From the NCBI GenBank assembly GCA_014642895.1, contig BMJD01000006.1, positions 69,578 through 133,577 of the forward strand: 64,000 nucleotides of DNA. Reading direction: 5' to 3'. Shown here piece by piece: positions 33,393 to 42,600 of the stretch. A program made the translations under genes and the position numbers. The stretch's first letter is position 1. Every line of letters starts with the position of its first letter. The notes beneath the pieces were generated by a model. It was not told the origin of the DNA. It saw only the letters and a program-made list of their open reading frames with translations, and searched no databases. This stretch comes from Lentibacillus populi (GTDB taxonomy: Bacteria > Bacillota > Bacilli > Bacillales > Amphibacillaceae).

Positions 33393-33881
33393 ATGAAAAT
33401 ATCTGTATCTAAGCTACCGGGAATCGGACAGAAAATCTCGTTTAAAACGTCTGAGGAAAATTTGCTTGTGATTATTGTCCATCATACTGGAAAACGGGAG
33501 CTGTACTTTTTCGAGGACGCGGATGGGGACGAGGCAGATTTTGCAATGGATCTGACGCCTGACGAAACAAGGGAGCTTGCGGCACAACTATTAGGTGCAA
33601 CATATCAGCCAGTAGACGTTGAAAAAATGCGTATATTTAAAAGCCAGATTATCGTTGATTATATAACACTGAAAGAGAAATCAACCCTTGCGTTTAAAAC
33701 GATAGAGGAATCAGATATCCGTAACAAAACCGGCGCAACCATCATTGGGATTGTTCACGGGGAGGATGTTATTGCCATTCCTGAGGCTGACACGACCTTA
33801 AAGCCTGGTGACGTATTAATGTCTGTCGGAAAAGATGAGCAAATAGCTGCTTTAACAGAGCTATGTAAGGGTGAGGAATGA
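33393..33881 (+). CDS. khtT: K+/H+ antiporter regulatory subunit KhtT (TrkA-C domain)
   Basis: 162 residues from the ATG at 33393 (GGGGTGAAG upstream). The N-terminal half (KISVSKLPGIGQKISFKTSE) resembles YhaT. The C-terminal half is a TrkA-C/RCK_C domain (GATIIGIVHGEDVIAIPEADTTLKPGDVLM) that binds a nucleotide ligand, c-di-AMP in the B. subtilis homologue. It gates the antiporter encoded 6 bases downstream. The small khtS gene found in B. subtilis is absent. Confidence 0.85.
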   Translation: MKISVSKLPGIGQKISFKTSEENLLVIIVHHTGKRELYFFEDADGDEADFAMDLTPDETRELAAQLLGATYQPVDVEKMRIFKSQIIVDYITLKEKSTLAFKTIEESDIRNKTGATIIGIVHGEDVIAIPEADTTLKPGDVLMSVGKDEQIAALTELCKGEE

Positions 33882-33887
33882 TGATGT

Positions 33888-35063
33888 TTGGTTAGTGAAC
33901 TTCCGACGTTATTAGATGCAGGTATTATATTAATTGGAATTTTTCTGCTTGGATATATTGGGTTAAAAACAAATTTCCCTAATGTTATTTTGTATATTTT
34001 ATTTGGAATTGCGTTAGCTGGTCTGATGCATCATAATTCCATCCTGCATTTTTCAAGCGAAGTTGCGATTGTCCTGCTGTTCTTTTTGCTTGGATTGGAA
34101 TTCAATACAAGACGACTCGGTGGAATCGCCAAAAAAATATGGAGCTCAGGTTTCCTTGATGTGGGACTCAGTCTAGGCGTAACGATGATTATTGCGTTTG
34201 GCTTTGGCATGGACTGGTTCTCCTCGTTTTTAATTGGTGGTTTGGCATATGCTACCAGCTCATCCATTACAGCTAAATTACTTGATGACAAAGGAAGAAT
34301 GGCCAATGCGGAAACAGAATATATTTTGGGCATATTGATATTTGAAGATTTGATTGCACCAATTATTGTCGCCATATTAATTGCATTAAGCACCGGGGAG
34401 GCATTTTCCGGATTGGATTTAGCTATGTTATTAGGGAAAATAGTTGGTCTGGCAGTAGTTGCTATTATTTTGAGTAAGACATTGTTTAAACGGTTTGAGC
34501 AGTTTTTACTTAAAATTGAAGATGAAGATTTTAAAATTGTTCTGTTAGTTGGAATTGCTGTTACATATGGAGGATTAGCTGTATCTTTAGGGTTATCAGA
34601 AGTGCTTGGGGCATTTTTGGCCGGTGTCATGCTAGCGGAGATTGGCAAAATTGAACGGGTGGAAGGAACAGTTACACCGATAAAAAATCTGCTGTTGCCT
34701 ACATTCTTTGTTTATTTTGGAACAACCATTGACATGGGTTCAGGTGTGCCGATGCCGGTACTGTTAATCATTCTGCTTGTCTGGTCAATGCTGGCTAAAA
34801 TTCTGGTTGGTACAATTGGCGGGAAATTGTATGGACTTACAAAACGTGTATCATTACGAGCAGGATTGTCATTATGTGCCCGTGGAGAGTTTTCTGTCGT
34901 TATTGCCAGCGTTGCGGCAGGGTCGATAAAGGTTTTCGGTGGAATTTATATCGTAGTTTCTGCGTTTCTCGGGATGCTGCTATTTAACTATGCACCTAAA
35001 ATTACAACAAGGATTTATGGCAAACCAGAAAAGAAAAAACGAAATTTGAAAGTACCGACGTAA
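33888..35063 (+). CDS. khtU: K+/H+ antiporter subunit KhtU (CPA2 family)
   Basis: 391 residues from a TTG start. About 12 membrane segments with the CPA2 signatures FFLLGLEFNTRRLG, ATSSSITAKLLDDKGR and ILIFEDLIAPI, where the paired acidic residue sits in a helix. It exports K+ (and related cations) in exchange for H+ under control of KhtT. The pair suits life under changing salt and alkali. Confidence 0.88.
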   Translation: MVSELPTLLDAGIILIGIFLLGYIGLKTNFPNVILYILFGIALAGLMHHNSILHFSSEVAIVLLFFLLGLEFNTRRLGGIAKKIWSSGFLDVGLSLGVTMIIAFGFGMDWFSSFLIGGLAYATSSSITAKLLDDKGRMANAETEYILGILIFEDLIAPIIVAILIALSTGEAFSGLDLAMLLGKIVGLAVVAIILSKTLFKRFEQFLLKIEDEDFKIVLLVGIAVTYGGLAVSLGLSEVLGAFLAGVMLAEIGKIERVEGTVTPIKNLLLPTFFVYFGTTIDMGSGVPMPVLLIILLVWSMLAKILVGTIGGKLYGLTKRVSLRAGLSLCARGEFSVVIASVAAGSIKVFGGIYIVVSAFLGMLLFNYAPKITTRIYGKPEKKKRNLKVPT

Positions 35064-35084
35064 ACGAAAAGGACAAGATGAAGG

Positions 35085-35125
35085 AAGACCACTACCGCTA
35101 GGCCGAAGCTGGACGTGGTCTTTTG
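35085..35125 (+). terminator. Terminator after khtU, built on a family B fragment
   Basis: AAGACCAC pairs with GTGGTCTT and TTG follows. The loop contains GAAGCTGGACGTGG, a piece of the dispersed family B sequence. Confidence 0.65.
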
Positions 35126-35197
35126 AATAAAGCATAAATAAAGCTGCTGCTTTTTTACGATAAAAAAACAGAGCGGTTTATCAGCTATCTAGCCTTT

Positions 35198-35593
35198 TTA
35201 CTTATAATAGCTTTTGTGGTAGTACGTTTCTTCCAAATTAATTAGCCTTTTTAAAGCTTCCTTGCTGAATTCTGTATCTTTTTCGTGCAATTTCGCTTTC
35301 ATTGTGGATAGAGCAGATTGTAATGATTCACGGTATTCGGGTACCACATCATCGTATGGATAAACCACAGCCTTGGCGACATTCATTTTTTCATAATGGG
35401 CTAACGCTTTCCGTTCATGAAAAAAGACCCCATCGTCAACAACACCGGGATGATGCAGATCACCCTGCATAGGATGCTTGATCACGGCAAGTACTTTAAC
35501 CAAAAATCGATCATCACGGTCTTCTTCTACTTTTCCTATGTAAACTCCGGAATTGTAATGGGCGCGAACAATATCCCCAACGGCAACAGCCAC
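35198..35593 (-). CDS. kapB: Kinase-associated lipoprotein B (KapB)
   Basis: 131 residues from a GTG at 35593, about 8 bases after AAAAGGAG; an ATG at 35602 directly abuts that site. VGDIVRAHYNSGVYIGKVEE, VKVLAVIKHPMQGDLHHPG and FHERKALAHYEK match the KapB family. KapB supports the KinB branch of the sporulation phosphorelay in B. subtilis. No lipobox is seen at this start and no kinB is adjacent, so the signalling role is inference. Confidence 0.82.
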   Translation of the reverse strand: MAVAVGDIVRAHYNSGVYIGKVEEDRDDRFLVKVLAVIKHPMQGDLHHPGVVDDGVFFHERKALAHYEKMNVAKAVVYPYDDVVPEYRESLQSALSTMKAKLHEKDTEFSKEALKRLINLEETYYHKSYYK

Positions 35594-35817
35594 AGTAATC
35601 ATCTCCTTTTTGATAGATACACCTCCATTGTGCCAAAAAAAGCTTGCGTTGGCTAATAATGTGAGTTTAAAAATTTGCCAAATTGGACGTTAAGTAAATG
35701 TTTTGGTTTGCAGTTAATTTATTTGGCTAATTTTTTGAACAATCTCTGACAATTGTCACTAATCCTTTAGCGTTTACTGGATGTCTGCTATAATTTAAGC
35801 GAAGGACGTGAGAAACA

Positions 35818-36003
35818 ATGATGGAGTTTCTTTATTTTCCGGAAGATAAAACGGAATACATTCCAGCCGTAATTGAATTAGTAATATTTATGATATTAGC
35901 CGGTATTACAATGCACTTTTTTTTAAAGCATTCAAAAAAAGAAGCAAAGCAAATTGACCAGCAGTATAAGCAACAGGATATAGAAAATGATGATGAAGCG
36001 TAA
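35818..36003 (+). CDS. Small membrane protein of unknown function
   Basis: 61 residues. One membrane helix at about residues 15-36 (IPAVIELVIFMILAGITMHF) is followed by a lysine-rich then acidic tail. GGACGTGAG lies upstream of tandem ATG codons. I do not recognise the family. Confidence 0.6.
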   Translation: MMEFLYFPEDKTEYIPAVIELVIFMILAGITMHFFLKHSKKEAKQIDQQYKQQDIENDDEA

Positions 36004-36039
36004 CGATTATAATGAGAAACAGAAAGAAGATTAAACGAA

Positions 36040-36070
36040 AGCGGAAGCTCCCTTTCCGGGAACTTCCGCT
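36040..36070. terminator. Terminator between convergent genes
   Basis: AGCGGAAG and TCCC pair with GGGA and CTTCCGCT around TTTCC, ending 4 bases before the C-S lyase stop. On the minus strand TTTCGTTT follows. Confidence 0.7.
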
Positions 36071-36074
36071 ATTA

Positions 36075-37244
36075 TTATCGATTTTTTACTGCATCAATAA
36101 TTCGTTTAACTCCTTCTTCCAGTGTAGCTTTTGGACAGGCAATATTCATCCGCATAAACAGCTTGCCTTCATCACCATATGAGACACCTTCATTAAGCCC
36201 TACTTTTGCTTGCTCAACCATGAATTTTTTCAGTGCTGTACTGTCCAATTGCAATGTACTACAATCAATCCATAGCAGATAAGTACCTTCTGAACGGATC
36301 ACCGTTAATTCTTTTGCATGACGTTCGAACATGTCTGTAACATAATCCCGATTTTCTTTTAGTACATCTCTTAGTTCTTCCAGCCAGGTTTCACCATAAT
36401 TGTAGGCTGCTTCCATTGCCGTATTGCCTAATGTATTTAATGCCCCATGCCCCTGAATAATAAGCTGATTTTCGAGCTTTGCCCGTTTTTCCTTATCCGT
36501 TGTAATAATATAGGATGCCTGTAATCCAGCCAAATTGAATGTTTTTGACGGGGACATGCAGGTAATCGTTTGTTCAGCAATTTCCTCTGACAAGGATGCA
36601 ATTGGAATATGGTGATACCCGGGATAAAGAAGGTCAGCATGGATTTCATCAGACAAGATTAATACGTCATGGGCAAGACAAAGCCGTGCCATTTCCCGTA
36701 ATTCTTCTTCCCGCCATACGCGTCCAACAGGGTTATGCGGTGAGCAGAGGATAAATACCTTGACACCTGTTTTTAATTTTTCTTCAAAGTCGGTAAAATC
36801 TATTTTGTAATAGTTGTCTTGTAACATAAGCGGATTTTTAACAACTACGCGATCATGCTGTTCAATAACTTTATAAAAAGGTGTGTAAACCGGAGTTTGG
36901 ATTAACACCTTATCATTCGGTTCTGTAAACGCCTGGATTGCCATATAGAGGCTTGTTACGACACCGGGACTGAAAGAAAGATGATCAGGCGAAAATTTCC
37001 AATGATGCCTTCTTTCAACCCAATCCACTATTGCACGTTTTACGTCATCATCAATAACCGTATAGCCAAAAATTCCGTGTTCTGCCCGTTGTACAATTGC
37101 ATCGATTACTTCCTGTGGTGCTTTAAAATCCATGTCCGCAACCCACATTGGCAAAACATCGGGCGATTGAAACATTGATTCTACTAGATCCCATTTGACG
37201 GATCGTGTGTTTTTGCGATTATGTATGAAATCGAAATTCCCCAT
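36075..37244 (-). CDS. patB: PLP-dependent C-S lyase (PatB/MalY type)
   Basis: 389 residues from the ATG at 37244 (AGGAGGG upstream). A fold type I aminotransferase-like protein: VLPMWVADMDFKAPQEVIDAI at the start, CSPHNPVGRVW, ILSDEIHADLLYPG, and the PLP lysine in SPSKTFNLAGLQ. The PatB/MalY group are cystathionine beta-lyases or cysteine desulfhydrases. It sits beside kapB and near pgi, matching B. subtilis gene order. Methionine synthesis or sulfur salvage are the likely roles. Confidence 0.85.
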   Translation of the reverse strand: MGNFDFIHNRKNTRSVKWDLVESMFQSPDVLPMWVADMDFKAPQEVIDAIVQRAEHGIFGYTVIDDDVKRAIVDWVERRHHWKFSPDHLSFSPGVVTSLYMAIQAFTEPNDKVLIQTPVYTPFYKVIEQHDRVVVKNPLMLQDNYYKIDFTDFEEKLKTGVKVFILCSPHNPVGRVWREEELREMARLCLAHDVLILSDEIHADLLYPGYHHIPIASLSEEIAEQTITCMSPSKTFNLAGLQASYIITTDKEKRAKLENQLIIQGHGALNTLGNTAMEAAYNYGETWLEELRDVLKENRDYVTDMFERHAKELTVIRSEGTYLLWIDCSTLQLDSTALKKFMVEQAKVGLNEGVSYGDEGKLFMRMNIACPKATLEEGVKRIIDAVKNR

Positions 37245-37300
37245 TATTAAACCCTCCTGATAGTCAAATATAAATACCATTATAGCCTATAAAAACAGAT

Positions 37301-37331
37301 AAAAAAAAGCAAAGCGCTTTTTACGCCTTGC
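37301..37331 (-). terminator. Terminator for pgi (minus strand)
   Basis: GCAAAGCG pairs with CGCCTTGC (one G-U); on the minus strand eight T follow. Confidence 0.75.
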
Positions 37332-37456
37332 TTACAGGGGGAATACGAGAAAGTCTTACGTTTATAGTATTACCCCATCAAACAAAAGCTAAACACTTTT
37401 TGGCAAAAAAACCACCAAAATTTTCTGCTGCAAATTTTTCGAGTACAATAGGAAGT

Positions 37457-38803
37457 TTACAATCGTTTTTCCAATTTCGCCTTTTCTTCCTCAAATCCTT
37501 TTTTTCCAAGTAAGGCAAACATGTTTTTCTTATATGCCTCAACACCTGGCTGATCAAATGGATTGACACCTAGTAAATAACCGCTGATAGCACAAGCCTT
37601 TTCAAAAAAGTAGACGAGGTAACCGAATGTATAGGCATTAAGTGCAGGAATCTTGATTACGAGATTCGGAACGTTTCCATCGGTATGCGCCAGCAAAGTG
37701 CCTTGAAAAGCCTTCTCATTAACTTCACTAACCGTTTTTCCTGCTAAATAATTAAGCCCATCCAAATTCTGTTCATCTTCTGCTAATGTTATATCTTGTT
37801 TTGCGTTAGTAACATATAAGACGGTTTCAAAGAGATCGCGCCGTCCATCCTGAATATATTGCCCCAGGGAGTGAAGATCGGTGGTAAAGTTTGCGGATGA
37901 CGGGAAGATTCCTTTCTGATCTTTTCCTTCACTTTCCCCAAATAATTGCTTCCACCATTCGGCAAAATATTGCAGCTGAGGTTCGTAATTAATGAGCATT
38001 TCAATTGTTTTCCCTTTATTATAGAAGATATTGCGAATGGCTGCATATTGGTATGCCGGGTTCTTAGCAAGCGATGGTTCTGCATAATCGTTCATCGCAT
38101 CTGTTGCACCATCCATCATATCATCAATTGAAATTCCGCTGACTGCAATTGGCAATAGCCCTACAGCGGTTAATACGGAGTAGCGTCCTCCAACATCATC
38201 TGGTATGACAAAGGTTTCATAACCTTCATTTTCGGCAAGTGTTTTTAATGCACCTTTTTCCTTATCGGTTGTTGCGTAAATCCGTTTTTTAGCTTCCTCT
38301 TTGCCATATTTGTTTTCCAGCCACTTGCGGAAAATGCGAAATGCGATTGCTGGTTCGGTCGTCGTCCCACTCTTCGAAATAACGTTAATGGATATATCCT
38401 TATTTTCAAGAACATCCAGCAATTCCTTCATATATGTAGAGCTTAGGTGATGGCCGACAAAAATTACTTGGGGATGGCCATTTTTGTCATTGGTAAGCTG
38501 ATGACGGAACGAGTGATTTAGCATTTCAATCGCTGCCCGCGCTCCTAGATAAGATCCTCCAATACCAATAACAAGCAAAATATCTGAGTCCTGTTTAATT
38601 TTTTCAGCAGCTGACTTGATCCGGTCAAATTCCTTTTTATCATGGTTTTTTGGTAGATCAACCCACCCTAAAAAGTCATTGCCGGCACCTGTTTTATTAT
38701 GTATGGCATTATGTGCGGACGTTACGAATGAATCGAGGCTCTGCAGTTCGCTTTTTTTCATAAATGCAAGAGCTTTTTCATATGAAAATGTGATATGTGC
38801 CAA
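37457..38803 (-). CDS. pgi: Glucose-6-phosphate isomerase
   Basis: 448 residues from a TTG start with GGGAGGA upstream. The sugar-phosphate isomerase signatures are [35 protein letters not shown] and [16 protein letters not shown], and [14 protein letters not shown] carries a conserved lysine. It interconverts glucose 6-phosphate and fructose 6-phosphate. It would receive the glucose 6-phosphate released by the beta-glucoside pathway. Confidence 0.95.
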   Translation of the reverse strand: MAHITFSYEKALAFMKKSELQSLDSFVTSAHNAIHNKTGAGNDFLGWVDLPKNHDKKEFDRIKSAAEKIKQDSDILLVIGIGGSYLGARAAIEMLNHSFRHQLTNDKNGHPQVIFVGHHLSSTYMKELLDVLENKDISINVISKSGTTTEPAIAFRIFRKWLENKYGKEEAKKRIYATTDKEKGALKTLAENEGYETFVIPDDVGGRYSVLTAVGLLPIAVSGISIDDMMDGATDAMNDYAEPSLAKNPAYQYAAIRNIFYNKGKTIEMLINYEPQLQYFAEWWKQLFGESEGKDQKGIFPSSANFTTDLHSLGQYIQDGRRDLFETVLYVTNAKQDITLAEDEQNLDGLNYLAGKTVSEVNEKAFQGTLLAHTDGNVPNLVIKIPALNAYTFGYLVYFFEKACAISGYLLGVNPFDQPGVEAYKKNMFALLGKKGFEEEKAKLEKRL

Positions 38804-38880
38804 TTTTTATTCCTCCCAATGTACATTTAATTTAACTTTATCGAAAGAGGGGAAGTAAATCAAGAAAGTGCATCTAAAAG

Positions 38881-38919
38881 AAAAAGCACACGCGGTTTCT
38901 ATCGTCAAAAACTGCGTGT
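38881..38919 (-). terminator. Terminator for the S1-domain gene (minus strand)
   Basis: ACACGCGGTTT pairs with AAACTGCGTGT; on the minus strand GCTTTTTCTTTT follows. Confidence 0.75.
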
Positions 38920-38920
38920 A

Positions 38921-38975
38921 ACTCTGAGTCCTCGTCCAGCTCCAGCGCCGCTAACCGGGTGCTTCCGCTTTTGAT
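38921..38975. repeat. Dispersed family B fragment, copy B6
   Basis: CTCGTCCAGCTCCAGCGCCG followed by CTAACCGGGTGCTTCCGC joins the two ends of the family without the central 117-base block, so it is an internally deleted copy. It lies between pgi and the S1-domain gene. Confidence 0.65.
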
Positions 38976-38976
38976 T

Positions 38977-39363
38977 CTACTTTTTAAATGTTCCTTCACG
39001 TTCTTCTGATTGCTCAATCCATTCTGCCAATTTGTCTTTTAATGTATTGAATCCGCCTGTTGAATCATCTTGCTGTTTTGCTGCCTGGTTTTTCGGTGTC
39101 TTGATGTTTTTCTTTGGTGCTTCTTCAGTTGCACGAATGGATAAGGACACTTTATTATTTTCTAAATCAACATTTAATACCTTCACATTTACTTCGTCGC
39201 CAATAGCTAAATGATCATGAATATCTTTCACATAACCGTGCGTTACTTCTGAGATATGAACGAGTCCTTGTGTTTCATCATCTAAAGCAACAAACGCACC
39301 GTATGGTTGAATTCCTGTAACTTTTCCTTGTAAAACTTGACCAGTTTCAAACTTGTCTGTCAT
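38977..39363 (-). CDS. cvfD: S1-domain RNA-binding protein CvfD (YugI)
   Basis: 128 residues from the ATG at 39363 (AGGAGTTG upstream). One S1 domain fills residues 1-75 (GQVLQGKVTGIQPYGAFVAL, GLVHISEVTHGYVKDI, NKVSLSIRA), followed by a lysine-rich tail. Members of this family bind RNA and the ribosome and affect translation under stress. It keeps the B. subtilis position near pgi. Confidence 0.88.
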   Translation of the reverse strand: MTDKFETGQVLQGKVTGIQPYGAFVALDDETQGLVHISEVTHGYVKDIHDHLAIGDEVNVKVLNVDLENNKVSLSIRATEEAPKKNIKTPKNQAAKQQDDSTGGFNTLKDKLAEWIEQSEEREGTFKK

Positions 39364-39455
39364 GCTGAACAACTCCTATACCTTATTCGTTTCTTTTTAC
39401 ACAATAAAACATTTTAGCATATATTGTGTTGCCAGGCAAAAATTAAGGGAGGAGA

Positions 39456-40457
39456 TTATTGCTGTCCAGACATAGTTAACAGTGTGTCACCTTCTTTCAT
39501 TTTGCTATTAATAGGAGGATTGATCTGCCATTCCTGGTTTCGAATGATGCCAAGCAGTAAACTTTTTTTGTCGAAAAAATAAACAATGGCCTGCTGAAAC
39601 GTTTTTCCGGCCAATTCGTCTGGAAGCTTGACCTGGTCAAAATGCTGACTGGATAAAAGATGCAGGATTGTTTCATATGGTTCTGTCTCTTTTCGATTAA
39701 ACAGCTCATGGTAGAGTAAAACGCTCATAAAATCATTGGAGCGAATTATCGTTGTCGCACCGGCTCTAATCGCATTTTCAATTTGACTTTTAGACAGAAT
39801 CTCAGCAACGATCGGGACGTGCTGGTTGTTTCCACGTACGGCGACCGTTGTTAAAATCGTGTTATGGTCAGCCTGCCGTTCCTTTTTTATATGATCAGCT
39901 GTGATAACAACACTTTTTGCCAATTTGATATTGGCTTGGTGAAGTGTGGCATCCTCGGTTGCATCACCATGAATAAAATGAACCGGAAATTGTTTGTATG
40001 GTAAATGCGTCAGGGTCCGGTCGATTAGCACTATTTCGATGTTAGGGTCATGCTTTGTCGTTAGATTGACTAATTGTCTTGTTCGCTCATTCCAGCCGAC
40101 AAAAATGACATGATTACTTGCTTTGAAGGCAACTTTTCCTTTGGAGAGGTCCTGCTCATGCTGAATAGTTGCCGCGGAAATATGGGTAATATAGAAGGTT
40201 AGTAAACCACCACCAGATAATATTAGCAAAATACCGATTACTCTTCCAGTTGTGGTTAGTGGAACTACATCACCATACCCTACTGTCGCCCCTGTAACAA
40301 ATGCCCACCAGACACCGATAAAAATAGTAGGAAATTGTTCGGGTTCAACAAAATGAATGATGATCCCGAAAAGAATCATGACTAAAAAAATGGTTAAAAG
40401 CAGCCGGACAAAGACCGGAAGCCGGTAATAGATATGTTTAAATATTTCGATACTCAT
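39456..40457 (-). CDS. yugO: Potassium channel with RCK domain (YugO type)
   Basis: 333 residues. Two membrane helices flank a pore with the selectivity filter TVGYGD (TGATVGYGDVVPLTT). A TrkA-N/RCK domain follows (HVIFVGWNERTRQLVNL, then IHGDATEDATLHQANI). It conducts K+ out of or into the cell under ligand control. In B. subtilis YugO is linked to biofilm signalling and is paired with MstX; no mstX is adjacent here. Confidence 0.88.
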   Translation of the reverse strand: MSIEIFKHIYYRLPVFVRLLLTIFLVMILFGIIIHFVEPEQFPTIFIGVWWAFVTGATVGYGDVVPLTTTGRVIGILLILSGGGLLTFYITHISAATIQHEQDLSKGKVAFKASNHVIFVGWNERTRQLVNLTTKHDPNIEIVLIDRTLTHLPYKQFPVHFIHGDATEDATLHQANIKLAKSVVITADHIKKERQADHNTILTTVAVRGNNQHVPIVAEILSKSQIENAIRAGATTIIRSNDFMSVLLYHELFNRKETEPYETILHLLSSQHFDQVKLPDELAGKTFQQAIVYFFDKKSLLLGIIRNQEWQINPPINSKMKEGDTLLTMSGQQ

Positions 40458-40557
40458 ATTTTCACCTTATATCTTAAGATAATACCCTATTTTCAGTATA
40501 GACAAAGGACATTACGGGTTATACGAGGCAAATAAGAAAAGCAGAGGGGGTGTGATG

Positions 40558-40623
40558 CACTCTAGCTTCTGGGCGCCGGATCAGGACGTGGCTGTCGCAG
40601 AAAGTACATTAACGCAGCCTACA
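40558..40623. repeat. Dispersed family B fragment, copy B5 (inverted)
   Basis: Shares GACGTGGCTGTCGCAGAAAG and ACATTAACGCAGCCT, inverted, with the left end of the copy at 56.13 kb. It lies between yugO and the thioredoxin-like gene. Confidence 0.6.
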
Positions 40624-40644
40624 TTTTTATACTTCCTATAACTA

Positions 40645-40674
40645 AATAAAAACTCACCCTAGTTAGCGTGAGTT
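40645..40674 (-). terminator. Terminator overlapping the thioredoxin-like gene end
   Basis: On the minus strand AACTCACGC pairs with GGTGAGTT and TTTTATTT follows. The 5' arm includes the last codons of the gene. Confidence 0.65.
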
Positions 40675-41229
40675 CTTGGCAGATTGCAATGTATGTTTTA
40701 GGCTATTGTATACTTCATTCCAAAAATCGGTATTATCGCGAAAGGATTTTGTCATGAAAAGCAGCATTTCGTTAAATTTTTCCTTGTAATCATCGGCAAC
40801 CTTTGGCGGTAATTCTTTTTGGGATGCGTTGACAAAGCGTTGTAATTTATCAGCACGCGGACCCCATTTGGTAATTTCATTCCCGTTTTCATTTATAAAA
40901 ATAAAGATCGGAATGGAACGAGATTTCCCATTTGTTAAATACTGATCCATTAATTCCAAATTCTGATCACGAAGCAGCATTTTTACGGACATGCTTGTTT
41001 GCTCAGCAAGTCTTAACAGAATCGGGACATTAAGCATGGCGTCCCCACACCAATCCTCCGTTAAAACGATCACCCGTAAATTCCTGTCTTTAAGAGAGTT
41101 GACAAATGCCTGATCGTCAGGCACAGTGAAATGATCATAAATATAGAGCAGGTTTTCCTTGTGTTCTTGCATGGATTCGATATATGTATCAGGTAACATT
41201 CCTTTTTCATACCATTCGTTCAAGTTCAT
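40663..41229 (-). CDS. Thioredoxin-like protein with CGDA motif
   Basis: 188 residues from the ATG at 41229 (AAAGGGAGC upstream). A thioredoxin fold is indicated by LRVIVLTEDWCGDAMLNVPI, where the usual WCGPC is WCGDA, leaving one cysteine, and by SIPIFIFINENGNEITKWG, which carries the cis-proline. This is the thioredoxin_9-like group. A single active-site cysteine argues against a dithiol exchange role. The function is unknown. Confidence 0.75.
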   Translation of the reverse strand: MNLNEWYEKGMLPDTYIESMQEHKENLLYIYDHFTVPDDQAFVNSLKDRNLRVIVLTEDWCGDAMLNVPILLRLAEQTSMSVKMLLRDQNLELMDQYLTNGKSRSIPIFIFINENGNEITKWGPRADKLQRFVNASQKELPPKVADDYKEKFNEMLLFMTKSFRDNTDFWNEVYNSLKHTLQSAKNSR

Positions 41230-41361
41230 TGGCAAACAGCTCCCTTTAGTGGATAGTTGACTAAATTCTAACCCGAAGGACTTCATTCGTAAACAAAAGT
41301 GCTTCCTTTTTAAAAATTTGCTATGATTGTAATGTATAAAATATCAAGGGAGGAATATGAC

Positions 41362-42420
41362 GTGGAACAAGCAAATCGGGACTTTTTATTAACCCTATTA
41401 CATACACCTTCACCATCAAGTAGTGAAATGGAAATTCAAAAAAAATGGATCAACTATGTAAAAGATTTCGCTGATGAGATTAAAACCGATAACGCGGGGA
41501 ATGCGATCGGCGTGTTAAATCCGGATGCACCGTTTAAAGTGTTGCTTGCCGGACATTGTGATGAAATAGCGCTCGTGATTAATCGAATTGACAAAGAAGG
41601 TTTTTTGCACTTTGACAAAATGGGAGGGATCAATCCGAAAGCGGCGGTTGGAATGAAAACAACTGTATTAGGATCGGGCAAGACCGTTACCGGCGTGATC
41701 GGGGTGAATGCCCAGCATCATGGCGGTTTGAAGGATGACTTTGGCTTAGCGGATTTGTTCATCGACTGTGGGTGGAAGACGAAAGAGGAAGCCGAAAAAT
41801 ATGTGCAAATTGGTGATCTTGCTGTTTATCAAACTGACCCGGAAATCTTGATGGAACGATATGTATCTGGTCGCGGCTTGGATAATCGCACTGGATCATT
41901 TATTGTAGCGGAAGTACTGCGCCGTCTTTCCGAACAAGGATGCCAGGTTGGTGTTTATGCAGCTAGTACCGTCAACGAGGAAACAAATATGGGCGGAGCA
42001 TATTTTGCTGCAGCTGGTATTGAACCTGCAATGGCGATTGCTTGTGATGTCACGTTTGCAACGGACTACCCTGGCGTAAATAAAAACAAACATGGTGATG
42101 TCCGGTTAGATAAAGGACCTGTCCTTGCCAAAGGTGCACCGATTAATATTAAAATCAACAAATTATTGGAAAAAACAGCTCGAAAATTAAATATCAATGT
42201 TCAATATGAATTGACACCAAGAATGACCGGGACAGACGCAGATAAAATGCGGTTAACTGGTCGCGGTGTACCAGTGTCCCTCGTATCACTGCCATTGCGT
42301 TACATGCACTCACCTGTTGAAACATCAAGCTTGAAGGATATGGATGAAGAAATCGAGTTACTGGTCACCATGATTGCGTCTCTAACCGGAGAGGAAAGCT
42401 TAAATCCGCTTGAAGACTGA
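41362..42420 (+). CDS. M42 family aminopeptidase
   Basis: 352 residues from a GTG at 41362 with GGGAGGA 8 bases upstream; an earlier ATG at 41323 lacks a ribosome site. Dimetal ligands and catalytic residues are seen in LLAGHCDEIALV, GRGLDNRTG, STVNEETNMGG, ACDVTFATDYP and YMHSPVE. These are cobalt- or zinc-dependent tetrahedral aminopeptidases (glutamyl or leucyl type) that trim cytoplasmic peptides. It is a single gene. Confidence 0.88.
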   Translation: MEQANRDFLLTLLHTPSPSSSEMEIQKKWINYVKDFADEIKTDNAGNAIGVLNPDAPFKVLLAGHCDEIALVINRIDKEGFLHFDKMGGINPKAAVGMKTTVLGSGKTVTGVIGVNAQHHGGLKDDFGLADLFIDCGWKTKEEAEKYVQIGDLAVYQTDPEILMERYVSGRGLDNRTGSFIVAEVLRRLSEQGCQVGVYAASTVNEETNMGGAYFAAAGIEPAMAIACDVTFATDYPGVNKNKHGDVRLDKGPVLAKGAPINIKINKLLEKTARKLNINVQYELTPRMTGTDADKMRLTGRGVPVSLVSLPLRYMHSPVETSSLKDMDEEIELLVTMIASLTGEESLNPLED

Positions 42421-42443
42421 TAAAAAATAATTTTTATCACGCC

Positions 42444-42520
42444 TTAACGGGCTTTAAAACCCTCACCTCTAGGCATGGGTAAACCAAAAACGGGAAGGGT
42501 GTGGTAAACAGCCCGTTCTG
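42444..42520. other. Unidentified nested inverted-repeat region
   Basis: AACGGGCT (42446-42453) and AGCCCGTT (42510-42517) are exact inverses. Inside them ACCCT (42459-42463) and AGGGT (42496-42500) pair, and ACCCTCACC...GGCATGGGT can form a further hairpin, better on the minus strand. This could be a structured RNA or the end of a lost mobile element. I cannot name it. Confidence 0.4.
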
Positions 42521-42566
42521 GTCCGATTCGCTTAGCAAGCATTCAGGTGAGTTTCACTTTATGTCC

Positions 42567-42600
42567 AAGCCTTAATCCATTAATGGATTAAGGCTTTTTG
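42567..42600 (+). terminator. Terminator downstream of the M42 peptidase
   Basis: A perfect 30-base palindrome (AAGCCTTAATCCATT and its complement) with TTTT after it. It ends whatever transcript crosses the inverted-repeat region. Confidence 0.8.

Noticed and set aside
34031..34648. 205-residue minus-strand ORF
   Set aside because: Antisense to khtU; no ribosome site and low-complexity composition.
42444..42520. Named riboswitch or IS200/IS605 end
   Set aside because: The inverted repeats are real but I could not match conserved positions of any family with confidence, so no name is given.
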